DNA of 64,000 nucleotides, from NCBI RefSeq assembly GCF_015351025.1, contig NZ_JADKRV010000007.1, forward strand, positions 107,616 through 171,615. Reading direction: 5' to 3'. Position numbers and translations under genes: made by a program. Positions 8,875-17,107 of this stretch are shown here, in pieces (positions within the stretch are counted from its first letter, which is position 1; the number at the start of each line of letters is the position of its first letter). The notes below the pieces were generated by a model, which saw only the letters and a list, made by a program, of their open reading frames with translations, did not search any database and had not been told where the DNA came from. This stretch comes from Curtobacterium sp. VKM Ac-1376 (lineage in GTDB: Bacteria > Actinomycetota > Actinomycetes > Actinomycetales > Microbacteriaceae).

Positions 8875-9786
8875 TCAGCCTAGCGACACCACGGGGACCC
8901 CCAGCAGCTCCACGGACTCGGGCGTGGCGGTCTCCCCCGCACCGATCGCGACGACCCCCGCCACCGGCAGGCGGTCGGCCACCGCGGACACCATCGCCGC
9001 GGAGTCCGCCAGCTTCCGGCCGACGTCGACGACGACCCACACCTGGTCCGCCTGCAGGGCGGCACCGGTCGCGCGGTCGTCCCACGCGGCGACCGCGAGC
9101 ACCGCGTGCCCGTCACGGACGCCGTCCGCACGCGCCAGGATCGCGCCGCGTCGGTCGGCGGCGTCGGACGCGCGGAGGGCGTGCCGGAGCGCGAACAGGC
9201 CGGCGGCCGCGTCCACGTCGTTGGGTCGGCCGACCAGCAGCACCAGATCGCCGTGTGCGGACCGCACGGCGGGTGCGGTGGGCCGGACCGCAGGCACGGC
9301 CGGGGCCGCGTCGACGGCGCCGGACGGGCCTCCCGGCGGTGTGTCGATGACGGCCTGGAGGCGCGGGTCGACCCCCGCGGGCACGTCCGGACCGGACGGC
9401 ACCCGCGGCGGGCGCGGCGCGCTCCCCGTGATCCCGTCCGCCCGGAACCCGTCGAGCACCGACGCGAACGCGTCGGCCCGCGTCGTCGCGGTGCCGTCGG
9501 TACCGGCGATGCGGGCTTCGGCCTCCTCGGCGTCGGCGAGGAGCGCCGCGATCCCGACGCGCTGCACGGGCGAGTCGGCGATCAGGACACGCGCGCTGGG
9601 CTGCTCCCCTGGTTCCGGCACCTCGACGGTGGCCTCGACGTGCGCCCTGCGGAACAGGCCGCCGAACCCGGGCGTGGTCACGCGCTCGGCCGCGACGATG
9701 CGGGCGCCCGCACCGAACTCGGTCCGGACGGCGTCGCGGACGGACTCGAGCGTCGCGCCGCTACGCTGCAATCGGGTCGGCGGCAC
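8875..9786 (-). CDS. FlhF-like protein with degenerate GTPase site
   Basis: A 303-residue protein in the position normally held by flhF, downstream of flhA. Residues 10-50 (ESVRDAVRTEFGAGARIVAAERV...GFGGLFRRAHVEATVEV) resemble the FlhF N-terminal domain. The middle is Pro/Ala-rich. The C-terminal part begins GDLVLLVGRPNDVDAAAGLFALRHAL split across a strand-loop-helix, which lines up with the FlhF P-loop region but has no GxxxxGKT. Later strands (QVWVVVDVGRK, VAGVVAIGAG) look like a Rossmann/SRP-GTPase core. GTG at 9786 is chosen because GGGAG lies about ten bases upstream, inside flhA; the two genes overlap by 26 bp. Identification is by position and weak similarity. Confidence 0.6.
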   Translation of the reverse strand: MPPTRLQRSGATLESVRDAVRTEFGAGARIVAAERVTTPGFGGLFRRAHVEATVEVPEPGEQPSARVLIADSPVQRVGIAALLADAEEAEARIAGTDGTATTRADAFASVLDGFRADGITGSAPRPPRVPSGPDVPAGVDPRLQAVIDTPPGGPSGAVDAAPAVPAVRPTAPAVRSAHGDLVLLVGRPNDVDAAAGLFALRHALRASDAADRRGAILARADGVRDGHAVLAVAAWDDRATGAALQADQVWVVVDVGRKLADSAAMVSAVADRLPVAGVVAIGAGETATPESVELLGVPVVSLG

Positions 9787-11815
9787 GGACCACTCCCACG
9801 GTCTCGATGGCGGATCCCGCGGCGGTGGCCTCCTGGTACGACAGCACCGGGAGCCCGTTCGACTGGGCGGCGACCATGCGGTGCACGGCCGGGCGGAGCT
9901 GCGGCGCGCAGACCAGGACGGCGGAGAGCCCCTGGTCCTCCACCGAGCGCACGGCGTCACGGACGGAGCCCAGGACCTGCTCGATGCGGTGCGCGTCGAG
10001 GACGATCTGGCTGCCCTGCTCGGACGGCCGGAGCCCCTCGAGCATCGACTGCTCGAGCATCGGGTCGATCATGATCACCCGCAGCGTGCCGGCGTCCGTG
10101 TGACGCGCGGCGAGGGCCGGGCCGAGGGCGGCGCGGGCGGACTCGACCAGGCCCTCGGGGTCGGTCGACACCTTGGCCCGCAGGGTGAGTGCCTCGCAGA
10201 TCCGGCCGAGGTCGTTGATCGGCACGCGCTCTGCGAGCAGGCCCTGCAGCACCCGCTGCAGCTCGGCCATCGAGAGCATGCCGGGGACGAGTTCCTCGAC
10301 CGCGGCGGGGTTGACCTGCTTGACGCCCTCGGTCAGGACCTTGACGTCCTCGCGGGTGAGCAGCCGTGCGGCGTTGTCGCCGATGACGGCCTGCAGGTGC
10401 GTGACGAGCACGGAGACGCGGTCGATCACGGTCGCGCCGGTCATCTCGGCGGCGTGCCGGAGTTCGGCGGGGATCCACTTGCCGGTCAGGCCGAACACCG
10501 GCTCCACGGTCGAGGTGCCGGGCAGGCCGTCCAGGTGGTCGCCGAGCGCCAGGACGCTGCGGGCGGGGGCGGTTCCCCGACCGGCCTCGACCCCGGCGAT
10601 GCGGATGGCGTAGGTCGACGGCGGCAGGTCGATCGAGTCGCGGGTTCGGACCGGCGGGACGACGATGCCCATGTCGATCGCGATCTTGCGGCGGAGCGCC
10701 CTGACGCGGCCGAGCAGGTCGTCGGAGGCACCGGACACCATGTCGACCAGGTCGGGCGCCAGCAGGATCTCGAGGGCGTGCACGCGCATCTGCTCGAGCA
10801 GGTCCTCCGGGGTGTCGCCGGTCGGCGCCGCGGCCGCGAGCGCCTGCTGTTGGGCGGCTTCGGCCTCGGCGCGAGCGGCGTTCCGGCCGATGCGCCAGCC
10901 CGTGAACAGCAGGGTCGCGCCGACGAGCAGGAACGGCAGGATCGGCATGCCGGGGATGAACCCCATGGCGATCGCGGCGACGCCGGCGATCATCAGGGCG
11001 TTCCGCGACTGCGACAGCTGCGTCGCGGCCGAGGAACCCATCTCGGACTCGGCGCCGGAGCGGGTGACGATCATGCCCGTCGACACGGCCATCAGCAGCG
11101 CGGGGATCTGCGTGACCAGGCCGTCACCGATGGTCAGGATGCCGTACTTCGACAGGGCGTCGGTGGCGGACAGGCCGTTCTGCAGCACGCCGATCGCGAT
11201 GCCGCCGATCAGGTTGATGATGATGATCAGGATGCCGGCGATCGCGTCGCCCTTGACGAACTTCGAGGCGCCGTCCATCGCGCCGTAGAAATCGGCCTCG
11301 GCGGAGACCGCGGCCCGGCGCTCCTTGGCTTCCTGGTCGGTGATCAGCCCGGCGTTCAGGTCGGCGTCGATGGCCATCTGCTTGCCCGGCATCGCGTCGA
11401 GGGTGAAGCGCGCCCCGACCTCGGCGACGCGCTCGGCGCCCTTCGTCACCACGACGAACTGGATGACGATGAGGATCAGGAAGATGACCGCGCCGATGAT
11501 GATCGAGCCGGACACCGCGACGTGGCCGAAGGCCTGGATGACGTCACCGGCGAAGCCCTCGCCGAGTACGAGCCGGGTCGAGGCGACGTTGAGCCCGAGC
11601 CGGAACAGCGTCGCGACGAGGAGCAGCGACGGGAACACCGAGAAGTCGAGCGGCTTCTTCACGAACAGCGTCGTGAGCAGGATCACCAGCGCCAGCAGGA
11701 TGTTGATGATGATCAGGAAGTCGAGCAGGAACGACGGCACCGGCAGGATCAGCAGCAGGATGATGCCGACGATGAACACCGGGACGACGAGCTTCGGCAG
11801 GTCCGTGCGCTTCAC
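9761..11815 (-). CDS. flhA: flagellar export gate protein FlhA
   Basis: A 684-residue export-gate protein. The N-terminal half has about eight membrane helices (LVVPVFIVGIILLLILPVP onward) with the family segment RLGLNVASTRLVL and the conserved cytoplasmic loop GAERVAEVGARFTLDAMPGKQMAID. The C-terminal half is the soluble ring domain that receives chaperone-substrate complexes (VIDRVSVLVTHL, HTDAGTLRVIMIDP). Length matches the family (about 680-700). The start overlaps the flhB stop by four bases. It forms the nonameric gate of the type III export apparatus with FlhB, FliP, FliQ and FliR, all encoded just upstream in the same operon. Confidence 0.98.
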   Translation of the reverse strand: MKRTDLPKLVVPVFIVGIILLLILPVPSFLLDFLIIINILLALVILLTTLFVKKPLDFSVFPSLLLVATLFRLGLNVASTRLVLGEGFAGDVIQAFGHVAVSGSIIIGAVIFLILIVIQFVVVTKGAERVAEVGARFTLDAMPGKQMAIDADLNAGLITDQEAKERRAAVSAEADFYGAMDGASKFVKGDAIAGILIIIINLIGGIAIGVLQNGLSATDALSKYGILTIGDGLVTQIPALLMAVSTGMIVTRSGAESEMGSSAATQLSQSRNALMIAGVAAIAMGFIPGMPILPFLLVGATLLFTGWRIGRNAARAEAEAAQQQALAAAAPTGDTPEDLLEQMRVHALEILLAPDLVDMVSGASDDLLGRVRALRRKIAIDMGIVVPPVRTRDSIDLPPSTYAIRIAGVEAGRGTAPARSVLALGDHLDGLPGTSTVEPVFGLTGKWIPAELRHAAEMTGATVIDRVSVLVTHLQAVIGDNAARLLTREDVKVLTEGVKQVNPAAVEELVPGMLSMAELQRVLQGLLAERVPINDLGRICEALTLRAKVSTDPEGLVESARAALGPALAARHTDAGTLRVIMIDPMLEQSMLEGLRPSEQGSQIVLDAHRIEQVLGSVRDAVRSVEDQGLSAVLVCAPQLRPAVHRMVAAQSNGLPVLSYQEATAAGSAIETVGVVRAADPIAA

Positions 11816-13005
11816 GCTGGGGCTCCCTCTGTGATGGACGGTTCGGTGCGGGGGGTGCGGAGCTTGCGGGGGCGCAGGTCACCGGTCAGCGTGGCCGGGT
11901 CGATGACGCTCGCGACCTCGTCGGGGGTGGTCGGCCGGGGCGGTGCGTGGGTGCCGGCCGCCGTGCCCCGGGCCTTGAGCGCCATCACGAAGGACAGCAC
12001 CCGGGCCACCGGAGTGTAGAGGTCGACGGGGATCTCGTGCCCGAGCTCGCACGCGGCGTGCAGGGCACGGGTGAGCGGGACGTCGCGGACGATCGGCACC
12101 CGCTCGTCCTCGGCACGCGCACGGATGACGTCGGCGACGGGGCCGGCACCCTTCGCCACGACGCGCGGCGCGGACTTGCCGGGCTCGTACTTGATCGCGA
12201 CGGCGTAGTGGGTCGGGTTGGTCATCACGACGTCGGCGGTGCCGATGGCCTGGATCATCCGGTTCCGGCTCATCGCGAGCTGCCGCGACCGCCGCTGGGA
12301 CTTCACGAGGGGGTCGCCGTCGCTCCGCTTGTTCTCGTCCTTGACCTCGCGCTTCGTCATCATCGTGCGCTTCCGGTTCCGGCGGATCACCACGAACACG
12401 TCGAGGGCGGCCAGGACGAGCCCGGCGACGATCGCGGCGCGCAGCAGCGTGCCCGAGCCGGCGGCAGCGGCCTCGAGCACGGCGGACAGCGGCAGCGAAC
12501 CGCTCGTCATGAGCACGGGCATGAGTCCCTGCACCGCGAACCAGAGCACGAGCCCGACGACGGCGGTCTTCAGCAGCGCCTTCGCACCGTTCCAGAGCGC
12601 CTGGGTGCCGAACACCCGCTTCAGCCCGGCGATCGGATCGAAGTGCTCGGGCTGCGGCGTCATCTTCCGGAAGTGCACGCCGCCCTGCGCGACCGCGGCG
12701 GCGAGGACGGCCACGGCGACGACCGCGAGCATCGGGCCGAGGGTCGCGCCCAGCGATCCCAGGGCGTCGGCGAGCAGGGCCCGCACCGCACCGATCTCGG
12801 GGTCCTCGATGACCCGCTGCACGGCGAGCAGCTGGTCCTGCCCGGCGGCGGCGGCATTGCCGATCGCGGCCGGGATCATGAGCGCCGCGACGGCGATGCC
12901 GATCCACGCGCCGAGGTCCTGCGAGCGGCCGACCTGGCCCTTCTCGTGCACCTCGCGCATCCGCTGCTGGGTCGCCTGTTCGGAGCGTTCTCCGCTGTCG
13001 GACAC
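11812..13005 (-). CDS. flhB: flagellar export switch protein FlhB
   Basis: A 397-residue FlhB with the amphipathic N-terminus GERSEQATQQRMREVHEKGQV, four membrane helices, and the cytoplasmic domain containing the autocleavage motif N263-P264-T265-H266 in DVVMTNPTHYAVAIKYE. Cleavage between Asn and Pro is the basis of the family's switch from hook to filament substrate. The last 45 residues are a basic Pro/Thr-rich extension. The start is GTG at 13005, four bases after the fliR stop. Confidence 0.98.
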   Translation of the reverse strand: MSDSGERSEQATQQRMREVHEKGQVGRSQDLGAWIGIAVAALMIPAAIGNAAAAGQDQLLAVQRVIEDPEIGAVRALLADALGSLGATLGPMLAVVAVAVLAAAVAQGGVHFRKMTPQPEHFDPIAGLKRVFGTQALWNGAKALLKTAVVGLVLWFAVQGLMPVLMTSGSLPLSAVLEAAAAGSGTLLRAAIVAGLVLAALDVFVVIRRNRKRTMMTKREVKDENKRSDGDPLVKSQRRSRQLAMSRNRMIQAIGTADVVMTNPTHYAVAIKYEPGKSAPRVVAKGAGPVADVIRARAEDERVPIVRDVPLTRALHAACELGHEIPVDLYTPVARVLSFVMALKARGTAAGTHAPPRPTTPDEVASVIDPATLTGDLRPRKLRTPRTEPSITEGAPA

Positions 13006-13009
13006 GTCG

Positions 13010-13768
13010 TCACCCCCGTCCCGTGATCGCCTGGACGGCGTCGCCGGTCAGTGACGACACCACCGAGGGCAGGGCCATGAAGAGCGCACCGGCGAACAGG
13101 ACGGTGAGCCCGATCTTGATCGGGAACCCCATCTGGAACGCGTTGAGCGCCGGGGCCACGCGGGTGAGCAGGCCGAGCCCGACGTCCGCCAGGAACAGCA
13201 CGACGACGAGCGGTCCGGCGATCTGCAGCGTTGCGAGGAACATCTGCGACATCGCGGCGACGAGCATCGCGGCGAGCCCGTCGACCGCGAACGTGCCGGT
13301 GAGCGGCACCGCGTCGAACGACCGCACGAGCCCACCGACGATGAGCTGGTACCCGCCCGAGGTGAACAGCAGCGCGAGCGCCGTCATCTGGAACAGGCGG
13401 GTGAACTGGGCACCGTTCACCTGGGACTGCGGGTCGAACGCCTGCGCCAGGGTGAACCCGCCGAACAGGTCGATGAGCGCACCGGCGGACTGCACGGCCG
13501 CGAACACCAGGAACACCAGGAACCCGAGCGACAGCCCGACGACGAGCTGGGTGAGCAGCGCGAGCAGGAACGGCCCCGTCTCGAGCGATTCGTACCCGAC
13601 GGCGACGCGCGGGGCGACGCCGATGGCGAGGCCCAGCCCGAGGATCACCTTCACGGTGCCCGGGAACGCACGGTACGAGAACGGCGGCGCGATCACGAAG
13701 AACGCGACGAGCCGGACGCCGGCGAGCATCGTGGCCTCGAGCCGGTCGGCGTTGACGGCGAGCTCCAT
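13010..13768 (-). CDS. fliR: flagellar export channel protein FliR
   Basis: A 252-residue membrane protein with six hydrophobic segments and the FliR landmarks RLVAFFVIAPPFSYRAFPG near the N-terminus and GLSLGFLVFLVFAAVQSAG in the middle. The C-terminal segment NAFQMGFPIKIGLT is typical of the family. FliR forms part of the FliP5-Q4-R1 export channel. It overlaps fliQ by one base at 13768, so it follows fliQ in the operon with probable translational coupling. Confidence 0.96.
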   Translation of the reverse strand: MELAVNADRLEATMLAGVRLVAFFVIAPPFSYRAFPGTVKVILGLGLAIGVAPRVAVGYESLETGPFLLALLTQLVVGLSLGFLVFLVFAAVQSAGALIDLFGGFTLAQAFDPQSQVNGAQFTRLFQMTALALLFTSGGYQLIVGGLVRSFDAVPLTGTFAVDGLAAMLVAAMSQMFLATLQIAGPLVVVLFLADVGLGLLTRVAPALNAFQMGFPIKIGLTVLFAGALFMALPSVVSSLTGDAVQAITGRG

Positions 13769-14043
13769 CAGCCGTGCCCGAGCAGCCTCGGGATCATGTC
13801 GAAGGCGACGTGCGTGAACGCGATCATCTCCGAGATCATCCAGTTGCCGCAGATCACCAGGGCGATCGCGACGGCGACGGCCTTCGGCACGAACGAGAGC
13901 GTGACCTCCTGGATCTGCGTGACCGACTGGAACAGCGAGATCGCGAAGCCGACGACGAGCGAGGTCACGAGGACCGGGGCGGCGAGCTTGCCCGACACCA
14001 GGAGCGCCTGCAGCACGAGGTCGATGACTGCCTGCTGGTTCAT
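13768..14043 (-). CDS. fliQ: flagellar export channel protein FliQ
   Basis: A 91-residue protein with two hydrophobic helices (LVTSLVVGFAISLFQSVTQIQE and VAVAIALVICGNWMISEM, each interrupted by small polar residues), the usual FliQ length and topology. The QSVTQIQE and LSFVPK segments are family hallmarks. It starts nine bases after the fliP stop. Confidence 0.96.
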   Translation of the reverse strand: MNQQAVIDLVLQALLVSGKLAAPVLVTSLVVGFAISLFQSVTQIQEVTLSFVPKAVAVAIALVICGNWMISEMIAFTHVAFDMIPRLLGHG

Positions 14044-14052
14044 GCGTGCCCC

Positions 14053-14889
14053 CTAGACAACGTGGTAGCTCTCGATGAGTGACGTGATGATGAGGCCCCA
14101 GCCGTCGACCAGCACGAAGAGCAGGATCTTGAACGGCAGCGAGATCATGACCGGCGGGAGCATCATCATGCCCATCGACATCAGGGCGGCGGAGACGACC
14201 AGGTCGATCACCAGGAACGGGATGAAGACGACGAACCCGATGATGAACGCGCTGCGGAGCTCGGAGATGATGAACGCCGGGATCACGGTCGTCATCGGCA
14301 CGTCCGCCATCGACTTCGGGTTGTCGAGGCCGGCGGCGCGGGTGATCAGGGCGACGTCCTCGTCGCGGGTCTGGTGGAGCATGAAGGTCCGCAGGGGCTT
14401 CGTGCCGATCTCGACCGCCTGGGCGAAGTCGAGCTTCCCCGCCAGGTAGGGCTGCAGCGCGTCGTCGTTGATGTGCCCGAGCACCGGTGCCATCACGAAC
14501 AGCGACAGGAACAGCGCGAGGCCGGCGATCACCTGGTTCGGCGGGATCGACTGCAGCCCGAGCGCGTTCCGGGTCATCGCGAGCACCACGAAGATCTTCG
14601 TGAACGACGTCATCATGAGCATGAGCGCCGGTGCGACGCTCAGGAGCGTGATGCCGATCAGGGTCACGACCGCCGACGACGGGGTGCCGTCGGGGCCGTT
14701 CACGCTGACGCTGAAGTCACCGGTCGTGGGGGCCGTCGGGGTGGCCGGGGCGGAGGGCTCGACGACACCGGCCGCGTGGGCGCCGGTCGCGGTGAGCATC
14801 AGGAAGCCGGCGACGACCGCCGTTCCGAGCAGGACGAGGGCGAGCAGCCGTCCGGACCGGGCCAGCCGCGGGGACCCCACCGCAGTCAC
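14053..14889 (-). CDS. fliP: flagellar export channel protein FliP
   Basis: A 278-residue FliP with a cleavable signal peptide: a basic start (SPRLARSGR), a hydrophobic core and a probable cleavage after THAHA-like 'ATGAHA'. After a Pro/Thr-rich linker come the family core segments LMLMMTSFTKIFVVLAMTRN and GLQSIPPNQVIAGLALFLS, and the C-terminal PFLVIDLVVSAALMSMGMMMLPP stretch (split here as PFLVIDLVVSAAL and MSMGMMMLPP). GTG at 14889 overlaps the fliO stop as GTGA; the frame continues upstream through fliO only as an out-of-frame shadow. Confidence 0.96.
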   Translation of the reverse strand: MTAVGSPRLARSGRLLALVLLGTAVVAGFLMLTATGAHAAGVVEPSAPATPTAPTTGDFSVSVNGPDGTPSSAVVTLIGITLLSVAPALMLMMTSFTKIFVVLAMTRNALGLQSIPPNQVIAGLALFLSLFVMAPVLGHINDDALQPYLAGKLDFAQAVEIGTKPLRTFMLHQTRDEDVALITRAAGLDNPKSMADVPMTTVIPAFIISELRSAFIIGFVVFIPFLVIDLVVSAALMSMGMMMLPPVMISLPFKILLFVLVDGWGLIITSLIESYHVV

Positions 14890-15413
14890 CCGGTCCGCCG
14901 GTTCCGGACCGCGGCTGCGGCCTGCCGCCAGGTGTCGACCGACAGGATCGAGCCCTGCAGCTGCTGCACGGTGGGCACCGTGGTGCGCTGGGCGCGCCGG
15001 TTCCGCGGGCGCATGGGCAGCGGCTCCGCCGCGGCGGCCGGGAGGCGCTGTTCGGCCTGGTCCTGTCGCTGCAGCTCCTGCGAGAACGCGTCGGCCGACG
15101 GCGCGGAACGCACCGGCAGCGCCACCGGCCCGGTCACGATGGTGAGATCCGGCGCGGGCGCCGGCCCGCTCGTGAGCAGGTTCACCCCGTGCTCGGACAC
15201 ACCGAGGACGAGGCGCTCCCCCTCGACGTCGACCACGATGACGCTCGCCTTGCCGCCGATGCCCTGCCGGCCGACCACCTCGACCGTCGCGGCACGCCGA
15301 CCGGACGGCTTGCCCGAGAAGCGCTTCCGGCTCGCGCGGTGCAGCACCCACATGAGGGCGAGCACGACGCCGAGCGACAGCGCGACGCGGAGGGTGACCA
15401 GGAGGGTGTCCAC
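14886..15413 (-). CDS. fliO: flagellar assembly protein FliO
   Basis: A 175-residue protein with one N-terminal membrane helix (ALSLGVVLALMWVLHRAS) followed by a basic segment and a small beta domain (VEVVGRQGIGGKASVIVVDV, RLVLGVSEHGVNLL), the layout of FliO/YscQ-type assembly proteins. The rest is a low-complexity tail. FliO aids FliP assembly in the family. It precedes fliP with a four-base overlap and follows fliN by seven bases. Confidence 0.88.
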   Translation of the reverse strand: MDTLLVTLRVALSLGVVLALMWVLHRASRKRFSGKPSGRRAATVEVVGRQGIGGKASVIVVDVEGERLVLGVSEHGVNLLTSGPAPAPDLTIVTGPVALPVRSAPSADAFSQELQRQDQAEQRLPAAAAEPLPMRPRNRRAQRTTVPTVQQLQGSILSVDTWRQAAAAVRNRRTG

Positions 15414-15420
15414 GTGCGGG

Positions 15421-16125
15421 TCAGACGGTTTCGGCGACGTCGAGGATGCGGGTGATCCGGACGGCGTAGTCCTGGTCGACGACGACGACCTCGCCGTGTG
15501 CGATGAGCCGCCCGTTCAGCAGGACGTCGGCGGGGGCGCCGGCACTGCGGTCGAGTTCGACGACGGCGCCCGGCTCCATGCCGAGCACATCCCGCACCGA
15601 CATCCGGGTGCGGCCGATCTCGACCGTGAGGGTCATCTCGACGTTGTTGATCCGGCCGAGGTTGCCGGCGGGGACGTTCGCCACGACGGGGGCCGAGACG
15701 GTGCCGTTCTCGCGCACGCGGATGCCGAACCACCCGGCGGGCAGACCACCGCCGGTCAGCTCGAACACGACGGTGTCCGGGTCGACGAGCAGGGACGCGG
15801 CCGACTCGCGGCTCGCCTCGCCGAGGACACCGACGCCGAGGACCCCGGCTGCGGCCTCGAGCGACGGCCGCAGCACGTCGGTCACCGCGACGAGGCCGTG
15901 GTCGGTGCCGCCGGCGGCCCTGATCGCCTCGAGGTCGGTGAGCACGAGCGCGAGGTCGGCCGACAGGCCGCCGACGAACGACGCGACCACGGCGTCGGCC
16001 GCCGCGTCGAGCACGACCGGTGTGGCGCCTCCAGGCAGGAGCACCGCGCGCAGTGGAGCGGCCATCGGCAGCTGCGCCGCGAGCGACTCGGCCGCAGTGG
16101 TCTGGAGAGTGGTCGTTTCGGTCAT
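15421..16125 (-). CDS. fliN: flagellar motor switch protein FliN (FliY-like long form)
   Basis: A 234-residue protein whose last 85 residues are a SpoA/FliN domain (INNVEMTLTVEIGRTRMSVR, MEPGAVVELDRSAG, HGEVVVVDQDYAVRITRI). The first 140 residues are an Ala-rich alpha/beta region of the size of the CheC-like domain in Bacillus FliY, though the phosphatase motif D/S-xxxE-x2-N-x21-P is not obvious. FliN builds the lower C-ring with FliM. Its ATG overlaps the fliM stop by four bases. Confidence 0.92.
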   Translation of the reverse strand: MTETTTLQTTAAESLAAQLPMAAPLRAVLLPGGATPVVLDAAADAVVASFVGGLSADLALVLTDLEAIRAAGGTDHGLVAVTDVLRPSLEAAAGVLGVGVLGEASRESAASLLVDPDTVVFELTGGGLPAGWFGIRVRENGTVSAPVVANVPAGNLGRINNVEMTLTVEIGRTRMSVRDVLGMEPGAVVELDRSAGAPADVLLNGRLIAHGEVVVVDQDYAVRITRILDVAETV

Positions 16126-17003
16126 GCGTGCTGCTCCGTGCTCGGGGTGGTGACGACGATGCCGGCGAGGCGCGAGCCGTTCGCGCCGACCGCGGCGGTG
16201 CCGACGGGTTCCCCGTCGACCGCGATGGTGAGGGGCCGGTGCTGCGGGTGCGGCAGCGGCAGGACGTCGCCGACGGCGAGCCGGAGCACCTGCGTCGGCA
16301 GCACGGTCGCCGGCGCGAAGCGCAGGCTGACACCGACGGGCACGCTCTCGAGCTGCGCGTCGAGCAAGGCTCGGGCGTCGGCCGGCGACACGTGCGCGGC
16401 GGCCTCGCCGAGTTGCGGCAGGACGGCCTCGGCCGGCAGGGCCAGCGTTCCGGGGGCGACGCGGTCGCCGACGCGGATCGAGAACGACGCGACGATCATC
16501 AGGTCACCCTTCTGGGCGGCCTGGGCGAACTGGCTGTTGAACTGGAACCCGCCGACCGAGACGTCCTGCACGAGCAGCCCCCCGAACGAGTAGCGGAGGT
16601 CGTCGAGGGCATCCTCGACGATCTTCCGGACCAGGGCCTGCTCGATGGGCGTGAAGGTGCGGTCCGGTGTCGGGAGCGGCTTCGAGGCGCCGAGCGCGTG
16701 CGACACCCACGTCAGTGCGGCATCGAGCGGGACCTGCAGGACGCCCTTCGGGATCACCTCCGCGATCGGGAGCAGCACCATGCCGGTGAGCGCGGGCAGC
16801 GACGCGGCGTACTCGTCGTAGGTCGTCATCTGCACCTGCTCGCAGGTGACCTGGCTGACCGCGCGGACCTTCGCAGTGAGCTGCGTGCCCCACTGGCGCG
16901 CGAACGTCTCGAAGGCGAGCTCGAGGACCCGGGCGTGCTCGCGGGCGAGCGTCGACGGGCGTGCGAAGTCGTACACCTCGAGCGCGGGCAGGGTCTCGGT
17001 CAC
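16122..17003 (-). CDS. fliM: flagellar motor switch protein FliM lacking the CheY-binding segment
   Basis: A 293-residue FliM with the CheC-like middle domain and C-terminal SpoA domain (VLRLAVGDVLPLPHP, LTIAVDGEP). The core begins almost at once (VYDFARPSTLAREHARVLEL), so the usual 30-40 residue N-terminal tail with the EIDALL CheY-P binding motif is absent. GTG at 17003 is preferred because a flagellar-type promoter has its -10 at 17012-17018, leaving only eight bases before this codon; an in-frame GTG at 17033 lies upstream of that -10. Followed by fliN with a four-base overlap. Confidence 0.9.
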   Translation of the reverse strand: MTETLPALEVYDFARPSTLAREHARVLELAFETFARQWGTQLTAKVRAVSQVTCEQVQMTTYDEYAASLPALTGMVLLPIAEVIPKGVLQVPLDAALTWVSHALGASKPLPTPDRTFTPIEQALVRKIVEDALDDLRYSFGGLLVQDVSVGGFQFNSQFAQAAQKGDLMIVASFSIRVGDRVAPGTLALPAEAVLPQLGEAAAHVSPADARALLDAQLESVPVGVSLRFAPATVLPTQVLRLAVGDVLPLPHPQHRPLTIAVDGEPVGTAAVGANGSRLAGIVVTTPSTEQHA

Positions 17004-17011
17004 GGGTGCGT

Positions 17012-17040
17012 CTATCGGTCGCCCGTGCCGCACCCGTCAG
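17012..17040 (-). promoter_or_regulatory. flagellar-type promoter upstream of fliM
   Basis: On the minus strand, CTGACG (17035-17040) and CCGATAG (17012-17018) match the CTAACG / CCGATAG pattern shared by four other units here, with one more spacer base and one -35 mismatch. The GTG at 17003 begins eight bases after the -10, so the transcript would be leaderless or nearly so. Confidence 0.5.
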
Positions 17041-17107
17041 TGCCGTCCCCCGGCTGTGCCTCCTTCTGGGGGCGGTCGGGCTGTCGCCCGTCCGCTCGTT
17101 CGTTCGT

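Noticed and set aside
8924..12019. A very long plus-strand open frame opposite flhA and flhB
   Set aside because: It is antisense to two clear flagellar genes, low in complexity and rich in Arg, Gly and Ala; long shadow frames are expected at about 70% G+C.
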